Assembly: GCA_018894105.1 (NCBI GenBank)
Contig: CM032125.1
Span: forward strand, 62,001-126,000
Reading direction: 5' to 3'
DNA: 64,000 bases
From: Jacaranda mimosifolia
Taxonomy: Eukaryota > Streptophyta > Magnoliopsida > Lamiales > Bignoniaceae
A model generated the notes under the pieces. That model was not told where the DNA came from and made no database searches. It was given only the letters and a program-made list of their open reading frames with translations. The position numbers and the translations under genes are program-made. Shown here piece by piece: positions 56,023 to 64,000 of this stretch (within the stretch, counting starts at the first letter, position 1; every line of letters starts with the position of its first letter).

Positions 56023-57130
56023 GTTTAAAGTATCATTTATACAAATAAAAACCTCCTTTGTTACATGAATTCTTCTTCATGTAGACATATTGTGCTACAG
56101 TGCTTCTATCTAATAGATGGATAATCAACATCTCAAGAACAAACACGTATGAGCACGTTGAATTCTTCATCTAGTTGAGAGCCCTCATGGCCAAGGCACA
56201 ATGACATAATTATCAAGGGTGTGTTGTACCATTGAGTTAATAGCCCCTCATGCAAGCCTCCCATTGAGCTCGACTATGCCAAAAGCGAGAGACATGAGTT
56301 TCTCCAGATCATTGTAGTGTTTAATCACGAACTTCATTCAAACACTGCAATGCTTGAAACTTGATAAGTTTAATTTGGAAATTGCACTCTCACTTGCAAA
56401 ATTTTGCACTCTCACCTGCACAAATGCATTCAGAAAAAAACATAGGCTGCAAAACCTTTTGAACTGCTACAACTTTTCAAAATCTTTTGTAAATAAATAT
56501 AGATGTATTGATATTTCTCCCCTCCAAGTTTTATTTTAATTTGTAGTAAAAAATCTCTGTATAAAGTGCGCTACAATTTTTCACTTGGACAAGAGATGCA
56601 AATTTCTCAATAGTACAAGCTACTTTTCAACAATCCACTACTTTGCTCGTAATTTCATATATTACATAATTATGCTCATGCAAATTAGGAAGTGTTTTTG
56701 GAATGAAACAATCTATTGATGTAAATAAATCAAAGTGAAAATGATAAAGGTGGTCATAGCTTAAATCAATATCTCATATGTTTCAATTGGAAATATCACA
56801 CACATGAACATGCGATTTTCCACTCAATTAACCAAACTGTACTTACAAGATATCAATGATGTTGTGCTTTATCCAAGGATCTTGAATATTTGTAAGAGAA
56901 ACTTCAAAATTTTATTAGAAACGGCACCAGTTTATGTTCATTTGGGTGAAGTCTTCCCAATCAAGATCTATTTCATTTGGATTTTACAACTTATCCTCAT
57001 TTTCTTCAACTTGCCTAGAGATGCTTAGAGTACTACTATTCTGCTGCTATTTTGATCACTTATCAGAAGTTCGTTTCTAACATTTTTAACTAGCAGAATC
57101 TGTAGAGAAAATGTGGGATTCCTAAACATT
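56023..57130. repeat. NLR-4 upstream flank with upstream-unit fragment
   Basis: About 56520-57110 resembles the CNL upstream unit ('ctccaagttttat', 'aagtgtttttgg', 'gcaccag.ttatgttcatttgggtgaag'). About 56050-56450 is not recognised. Short ORFs here are fortuitous. Confidence 0.5.
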
Positions 57131-57134
57131 TTTA

Positions 57135-57600
57135 ACTAGGTGCCTGAGGCTTGGGAAGCTTCCCAAGGGTGACTACTTTCAGTTGTCCTTACATTGCTTC
57201 ATATCTGATCCTTAGATTAGCAGAAATTTTAGCTGATGAAATTCTCCTTCAGATGTTTCCCATTTGTCGCCATGGCAAATGTAATTTCTCAGTTTAAGCA
57301 CTTAAAAGTTAGGCAACCAAACAATAATCTCCATATCTTTTCCAAGGAATTAAAGTTCTCAATTTCTCAAGGTTAACTTTTTTAGTGTCATCAGAAAAAC
57401 AGGATTTTTAAGTGTTTCTTGAAGAACAAATGACGGAAGTACCTGTAGACTATAGTTTTAGATTTTTGAGTTGATGCAGATACACAAGATTGTCAAGATT
57501 ACTCTCTTGAAAGTATTTCTTTCTACAATGAAAATTCCCCATTTCTTTAGATTCAACCATTTCCAGGATCTCTTCGTTACATTTCACGTTTCTTACTCCC
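57135..57600 (-). pseudogene. NLR-5: CNL fragment, LRR scrap
   Basis: Minus-strand matches to the last LRRs of NLR-1, such as FPSLRHL-like and GDKWETSEGEF-like segments near 57240-57290 and KLGIF-like sequence near 57530. Frames are broken throughout. No coiled coil or NB-ARC. It sits between the upstream flank of NLR-4 and flank block 3. Confidence 0.65.
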
Positions 57601-59415
57601 AAGCCAATCTGAACAAACTCATTGCCCAAATTAATTTCGCCCGTTGCATCATGAAAACTTGGATGCCCTGATTAAGCCATGTCACATCGATTCTACTTCC
57701 AAGGAGCGGCTGTTCTTGAGTGTTCACTTTAGAAGATTTCCATGTACATGATTATTTTACCACATTATTATTATCCAACTTTTCACTTAAGCATTGGAGG
57801 GTTTTTCTCCTTAGCAAAACCCTTTGGTGACCCAACCCTTTGTTTGACTTTAGGACCTACGTTTGGATCACCCAAAACTAAATCTCGCAGCTTAATTCCA
57901 CCAGCTTTTTCTTTACATAAATTGTTTTCTGGGCTCGTCATATTTAAATCCTCTCAATCTCATAACGTTGTTCTCATTTTTTGTAGAATCAGGTTTTCGA
58001 TTCTCTCCATCAGTGGGAGCATATATAAGAAAACATCTCATGTTAACACTTCTAATTTACTGATTTACCAATTTAAAGGTTGTCCATTTCCTAGCAGCCT
58101 CGGCCTCTCTAACAAACAAGGTTTGGAGATACCTGCTTCTGTATTCTGTTTTGCACATATAATGACCACCAAGAAAAGCAATTATACATACCAAAGAGAA
58201 CAGATATTTTATAAGCTATGTTTTGAAGTAAGAGTCTCTCACTGAGCTATTGCATTTTTAAAATCTGACCGGCCAGATTATTATACCAAATAAACATTGG
58301 TTTTTTATGGTTAATAATTTTAAAAAAATATTGCTTGTTACACTTCCAACGAGCAAGTCTACAAATTGATGGTTAATAATTTTTTATTGCTTGTTATTTT
58401 ATAAAAATATATTTCCTATGAAAATTTATAGTTATAATTCGTAGTGCTATGAAATTGATTTCAAAGTAGATACTTTAGTCTTTAGTAGTGTTTTGTTATT
58501 TGATAATTATTCAATTGTTTTCCACTTATGTTACCATAGATTTTGTGTATAATACCGTGATTTAGAAAAGAACAAAAGAACAGAGAGATATAAAGTTTAA
58601 AATATAGAGATTAATTACAATTTTGAAAATGATATGTATTAGAAAAACTAATTTTATAGTACACTAATACTAATTTTAGTTGAAGTTAATAAATCACCCA
58701 AATCTTGTGTTATAATAGGAAACTTAAATTTGCAATTACTCCTATTCCATCTCAATTTGATTCCCTTTACTTCCTTTTTTGCAGCTGCTCCCCCTCTTCT
58801 TCTTTCTCTCCTATGACAGTTAATTTGCGCAAGGAAGAGAAGATTACAAAAAACAGAGACTAATTCATGTATATCTTTTCCATTTTAAAAATTAATCACA
58901 ACCTTGTGGGAGTAAAATAATCTTGTATGAGAAATGTGAAATATTACTTCTTCTCATCCAACTTGGAGAATTACTTGAGAAAATCATACAAAACAACTGG
59001 AATACAGACTTGATGAAGTTTGAACAAGTTAAAGAGTTTGAAGTTAAATCTATCCAAAAAAAAAAAAAGAGGAGTTTGCAGTTAAACCATTAACACTTCA
59101 AATGTTGTCCATGGAAACAGATATCCCTCCAACCTCTGCTTTTTGAGTTCGAATAAATACTGATTAGCTCATCATCAACAATGATTAAAATCTCTAGAAA
59201 ACCCCAATAGAAAAGAATCAGCCAAGGAAACAGATTCATATTAGTAGCAATTAGAAACAAAATGCTTCCCAAGAAAATTTAAGATTTGAGAGTTAAGACA
59301 GGAAGAATAGTGAATGATGCTTTAAATACCTATTGAATTACTTCTATACATAAAATTATGTTATTAAATAAAGACTTGTAATTATTCAACTTTTAGATTG
59401 AAGGGGTGTGCAGTC
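57601..59415. repeat. CNL 3'-flank block, copy 3
   Basis: 57640-58300 matches 19800-20515, and 58340-59415 matches 22735-23880, as one continuous paralogue of the NLR-1 downstream region. The CACTA-like element and LTR piece of copy 2 are missing or reduced here: only a TAGTAGTG end near 58487 remains. ORFs of 60-167 codons are not supported. Confidence 0.65.
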
Positions 59416-59416
59416 T

Positions 59417-59424
59417 CTAACCTG
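59417..59424 (-). promoter_or_regulatory. Putative splice donor 3' of NLR-6
   Basis: Minus-strand CTGATCAG|GTTAGAGACT, intron starting at 59421. Confidence 0.5.
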
Positions 59425-59449
59425 ATCAGAAGTAGAGGAATCACTTTCT

Positions 59450-61994
59450 CCATATCTATCCTTGACACAAACTTGAAGGGCATCATTTCCCTAACTTTTT
59501 TTGTTCCTCTTGTATCCTTTTAGCCGAGTCCACAAGAGATTCATTGAACTTATCAACCTTAATGAGTTTAAATGTTGGAATTTCTTCAATACCATCTGAA
59601 ATCTCACCTAGATACCTAGACCTATAAATCACTAGGCTCTTGAGCCTTGGGAAGTAGCTACTTTCAATTATCCATTGCTTGAGACTTGATTCGTCAATTT
59701 GCAGAAATTTCAGTCGAGGAAATTCAGCTCAACTTGCTTCCCATTTGTCTCCATAGAAAATGAAATATGTTAGTTTAAGCAATTCAAGATTAGATAAGGA
59801 ACCAAAGACCAACCAAGGTTAACTTTTTCAGGGTTGCTAGAAAAGCAAGATTAAGCTTTCCCAAAAAGGAAACTAAACATACCTCTAACTTTAGCTTTTC
59901 AAGTTGACGTAGATAGACAAGATTATCAAGGTGAATGTCTCGAACATATTCTGTTGTACTATAAATGATTCCCAATTTCTTCAAGTTTGGAACCATTTTC
60001 AGGAGCTCCACTACATTTGAAACCTTTTACCTTTGAAAGTGTTTGCAAGTTTTCAAGAGCAAAAGTTGGAGCTACTTCTAGAATATTGGGAAAAGGACCA
60101 AAAAATATTAGATGTCTTAATTGTGGCATCCTCCAAATTTCCAATGGCAAATTTGCACTTCCAGGTATCACTAAGGTTTGAAGATGTTGAAGGTTTAATA
60201 TGGATGGAGAAAGAACCAATGGTATTGCAGTGAAAGCAAGGTACCGTAAATGAAATAGCTTAAATACTTCATGAGGGAGCGATTCAATTTTGAACATTAC
60301 TGATGATTTTCCCATTTTAGAATGTTCCACATTCAATACTCTCAGCAATCTACAATCATCTCCATTAAAGTCCAATGATGTTCTAGTTTTCGGAAGAATA
60401 GAATAGTACGGATGGTTGAGCAATACTTGTATATAAACCATGTCAGATCAGAAAAAGTCAACTTACATGGCGCATGCTTTTTGATTTCTAGAAGAACTCT
60501 CCAATCATATCCATTTATAGCATTTAGATGAAATTTCTCTTCGTGGGCTTTTCTTATGCGCAAATCCTGCACAAGATCATGGACGCTGCAACTTTTAATC
60601 TTGCCATTAGATTTTCTCTTAGTTACCATGACAAGACTTCTCTTCACAAGATCCTCCAAATACTCTTCTGCATCCTCTTCAAAACTTTTAGATTTACTTT
60701 GTTTTGAAAAACCCTCAGCTACCCATAACTTGACAAGTTTTGAGACATGAATCTCATGATCTTCTAGAAAACATCCCTGTGTAGGAAAGAAACATGGTCT
60801 CAAATGATGAGGCAAGTTGATGTAACTTAGAGATAATATCTTTGTGAGCTACTCATCATTTGTACTACTAATAGCCAAATTTACATTTTTTTGCCCATGA
60901 ATCTTGACTCTCTCTAATTGTGGATAGAAGCCTTGCTATCAAGACAATTGCAAGGGGCAACCCTTTGCAACTTCTTGCAATTGTCTTTCCAATGGGTTCT
61001 AATTCGGAAGGACAATTTTCTTGTGGAAAGACCTTTTGCTGAAGTAAATTCCAACTTTAATCCACATCTATAAAATCTCATGGAGTGGGCTAGAAGAGTT
61101 GGGACAAGCAGCCATATTGAATAGCCTTATGGTTAGCATGACGTGACTTCCATTACAGTCATCAGGAAATATTATCTGTACATCATCCCATGCCTTTATA
61201 CTCCACATATCATCAATTACAATGAGATACCTCCTACCTTTTAAGTGTTGATGCCCATTCTATACCATTGATTTAATGCTTTGCTCGGATCTATCTGCTT
61301 TCATGTAATCTAAGAGATCAGAGAGAATTTCTATTGTACTATAATCTTGTGATACTGCGACCCAAGCATGAAGATAAAAATATTCCACAGATAATGCATC
61401 ACCATAGGCATTTCTAGCAAGAGTAGTCTTCTCAATGCCTCCCATACCAAAGATTGGAATGACTTGGAGTTTGGATGATTGCCCACAAAGCCGAGCCTTT
61501 ATTGCCATCAAGTCTTTTTCAAAACCAACCATAACATCTTTGTTGGTACGTGCAACTGGCCTTGATGATGAACCAAAAATTGAAGAATACGAACTGAGTT
61601 GCACATCTTGGTTCTTGTGTTATTCTCAATGTTTATCACTTCTCCTGAATCAATTTCCTTTATAACTTTATTCAACTCATTAAAATCACAATGAAGCATA
61701 ACATGACTTTCAGGTCCTGCACTAGACTTCAAGGTATTATGATCTAGCTTAATTTGATCGGACATACCAAATTCAATAATATCTTCTGCTTCATTTGCCA
61801 GATCTCTGATTTGACCTTCCAAGTTGTGGGCTCTCTCTGGAGAATCTTCAGGAAAACCTCACAGGAAGTAAATGAAATCTTGGATAAACATAAGCTACTG
61901 TTTGTCATGAGAAGAAATGGAACATTGATCATTATAATGATGGAGTAATTTATCTATGGTTTGTGCAAGTGAAACTAGAGCAGCATAAGCCACC
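59450..61994 (-). pseudogene. NLR-6: full-length CNL pseudogene next to NLR-1's closest flank paralogue
   Basis: The start would be at 61994, but ATG is replaced by GTG (V-AYAALVSLAQTIDKLL). The coiled coil has a shift near 61860, the EDVID-like motif reads ANEAEDIIE, the P-loop reads GMGGIEKTT (Gly to Glu), and RNBS-A reads YLHAWVAVSQDYS. A stop follows near 61256, with further shifts near 60830-61250 covering kinase-2 and GLPL, an intact-looking RNBS-D to MHD stretch (60342-60815, with CSVHDLVQDL), and several broken LRR frames to SAKRIQEEQ near 59520. It has no continuous frame. Flanks match those of NLR-1 on both sides, so the two are sister duplicates. Confidence 0.9.
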
Positions 61995-63192
61995 TCCGAT
62001 CACACAGAAAGTATTTCAAGGTTATACACAAATCAAAATGGAGGAAAAACAAGAACAGGGGCTTAAGAGAGTATCAGAGGGAGAAATTAAGAAGATAAAG
62101 AAATTAAATTTAGAGGGAGAATTGATTGATCAATGCACCAACATGCATGGAAGAGAAGGCTTTGAGTTTTCTCATTTACACATAATCTCTCATTATTTAT
62201 GAATTGTTGTGAAATTACTTCATATATGCTAGGCAAAATCAATTCATACCAATCAGATCCATTTGAATAAAATATTACTGAAGCAAGTTAAGAAAAGCAC
62301 TATTTATCAAAAATGAAAAATGACAATATGCCAAAATGAGAAGTTAAGAAAAGCGTAAACATATAGGCTTCTCCATCCTAATTTTTGTTCTTTCTTCAAA
62401 TGGTCATATTTCATCATCAAAGATCCTCATTTTTTTTTTTTTTTCCCAAATTGAATATCTTGAACATGTCCTTATGTAAGCTGGCAATGTAGTTTAAGTG
62501 TGGCAAAATGTAAGACCAAACGCATATTTAGCAGTGGACCCCTGCCTTGTACATAATGCCTGTTCTTATATGAAAGTCATAGTAAAATTGCAAAGTTCGT
62601 GATTAAAAACTCAATAAAAAAATGGGCAATTTGAAGCCCTTTTAAATTTCATTTTGACAGGCCCGAAAAGAAATTTGGTAAAAGATTTGATTGATTAATT
62701 CTTCGTATTACACAAATACAATAAATTGAAAGAAACACTTGACACAAAGTTTGTCATTCTTATTTATAAAGTGCATGTATGCTCTCAAGAAAAGTGTATT
62801 GTTTTAAACTACAAGTTGTCCATTGAACCATTTTTCTTTTTAATGGCATGCAGAATCCATCTAAAATAGAAGACTTTGTGCAAAGTTAATCATTCCAAAT
62901 TATAAATTTATTGTGACTTATTTACAAAAGCACTTGATACAAAAGGCAGGTTAGAAGACTTTCCTCAAGAACTGTTAAGAAAACTTTGAAAGCAATTTGG
63001 GGAATAAATTAATAATTCTAACTTGGCTTTTAGTTTATATAGATAACTAGCTAGAGTTCTTCAAAATCGTTACAATTCTTAACTTTCAACCAAACAATGA
63101 AATAGCTCTAGATTTGACCCTGAGTTTATTTTAAAAGAATACTCTTTCACTTGCCAAAGAAAAAAAATCTTAAGCTACACCCTTTTTTATTG
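61995..63192. other. NLR-6 upstream region
   Basis: 62140-62260 resembles the NLR-1 leader and promoter (26690-26760), but about 35 bp are inserted between the CATTTTGATTTG leader and the start position. 62400-62460 and 62880-62940 resemble 27225-27310. The 79-codon ORF at 61963 overlaps the leader on the other strand and is rejected. Confidence 0.5.
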
Positions 63193-63540
63193 TCACTACC
63201 AAAAAAATTAGGCATTCACTGTGAAAAAATTACTTTCATAGATATGACAACAAACTATAGCTATAATTTTTTATGGCAAATGTAATTTTGTAAATAAAAA
63301 AAAAATAGCAACAATTATTAGCTACACTTTATGGCAATGTTCATTACAAGCATAATAGATTAGCTATTATCCATAGAAAAATAATATATAAAAAAAGAAT
63401 AATTATCGATTTCAAGTTGGTCATGAGGGTTAACTATGGAAGTATCTGCATCCAATTTGACTTGGTCTATTTTATAGCTAAAACAATAAATTTTTAGTAT
63501 CAGCTATGGATTAGTCGTAATTGATATTATAACTTTTCAA
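63193..63540. other. Possible CACTA-type MITE relic
   Basis: Begins CACTACCAAAAAAATTAGGC, a CACTA-like start, and interrupts a CNL upstream unit that resumes at about 63540. The expected TAGTG right end was not found, so this is only tentative. Confidence 0.25.
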
Positions 63541-64000
63541 AAAATAATTAAAAATTATTTATTTTCTCGCAAGCATCTACATGTGCCAAAGTGCCAAGTG
63601 TGTTAAACATATATAAATACAATTTTCTGTCCTTCCACCTTTTCCTCCAAGTTTTTTATCATAAACTTGCAGTGAGACATCTTAATTGCAAAGCTTCCAC
63701 ACTTATGATATGGTAAGCATTCTGGAATAAAGTGAGAATAAAATGAGCACCCCCAAGTTCATTCCAAAATTCATATTTGGTATAATTTTTTGATGAGAAT
63801 CTTTATTTCTAAAAGTAATTAGTTATTTCTTCTCTACCCTGTAGACTTCCCAATTTATTGGAAATAAACCTATATTATTTTTTTCACAAAAATACTCTCT
63901 AATATTTAACAAAAGAGTGATATTTATAAAAAGAAAACTTTACTTTGTAAATGCTTAATAATATTTCAACTTATTTGACTGTATATGCTTTTATTGGATT
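63541..64000. repeat. CNL upstream-unit fragment and window end
   Basis: 63540-63700 matches the unit seen near 33470-33620 ('tttattttctcgcaagcatctacatgtgcc', 'ctccaag.tttt', 'aacttgcagtgagacatct'). The last 300 bp show nothing recognised. Confidence 0.5.

Noticed and set aside
57742..58245. 167-codon plus-strand ORF
   Set aside because: Spans the CNL 3'-flank block 3; the equivalent frames in blocks 1 and 2 are broken, and no motif is visible.
63193..63540. Complete CACTA element
   Set aside because: The CACTA start has no matching TAGTG end or 3-bp duplication, so it is listed only as a tentative relic.
1..64000. tRNA, rRNA or plastid genes
   Set aside because: I saw no cloverleaf or conserved rRNA words; tRNA-like matches are only the retrotransposon primer-binding sites.

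Overview
The window looks like nuclear DNA of a flowering plant, most likely a eudicot. It is AT-rich, contains Ty1/copia and Ty3/gypsy LTR retrotransposons, MITEs and CACTA-like elements, and has one full-length CC-NB-ARC-LRR (CNL) disease-resistance gene with broken paralogues. The N-terminal CNL sequence (MAYAALFSLEQTIDK...) resembles the potato R1 / late-blight-resistance-like CNLs of asterids. An asterid, perhaps Lamiales, is my best guess from memory of that family and not a proven placement.

Layout. 1-2668: a Ty3/gypsy LTR end plus integrase remnant, duplicated at 40187-42750. 2759-3440: an LRR scrap of a CNL. 4190-5880: a CACTA-like remnant, then the first copy of a CNL 3'-flank block. 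5927-8340: a truncated copia element (copia-3). 8382-9001: a MITE-like element. 9353-11307: a gypsy LTR piece. 11308-19709: an old truncated copia (copia-1), whose LTR is interrupted by a young, structurally complete copia (copia-2, 14538-19404, one 1320-residue gag-pol ORF). 19780-23880: the second CNL 3'-flank block, carrying a second gypsy LTR piece and a CACTA-like element. 23931-26612: the intact CNL (NLR-1, minus strand). 27448-29980: a solo gypsy LTR with a perfect target duplication. 29986-37600: diverged repeats of the CNL upstream region, invaded by a foldback element and two MITEs. 38345-42750: gypsy LTR, integrase remnant and duplicated segment. 44435-62000: five further CNL remnants (NLR-2 to NLR-6) mixed with a non-autonomous copia (copia-4) and more flank repeats.

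Function. NLR-1 is the only CNL here with an uninterrupted frame and intact NB-ARC motifs. It would act as a cytoplasmic immune receptor that switches between ADP- and ATP-bound states. Its upstream region shows a W-box core and a 9-codon upstream ORF ending 6 nt before the start codon, and the P-loop coding sequence resembles a miR482/2118 target. The other paralogues have frameshifts, stops or deletions. The window reads as a birth-and-death resistance cluster reshaped by nested transposons. I found no clear sign of an entirely new biological system. The best leads are the uORF, the shared splice donor just downstream of the CNL stop codons, the recent copia-2 insertion, and several transposons whose ends are proven by empty sites in paralogous repeats.
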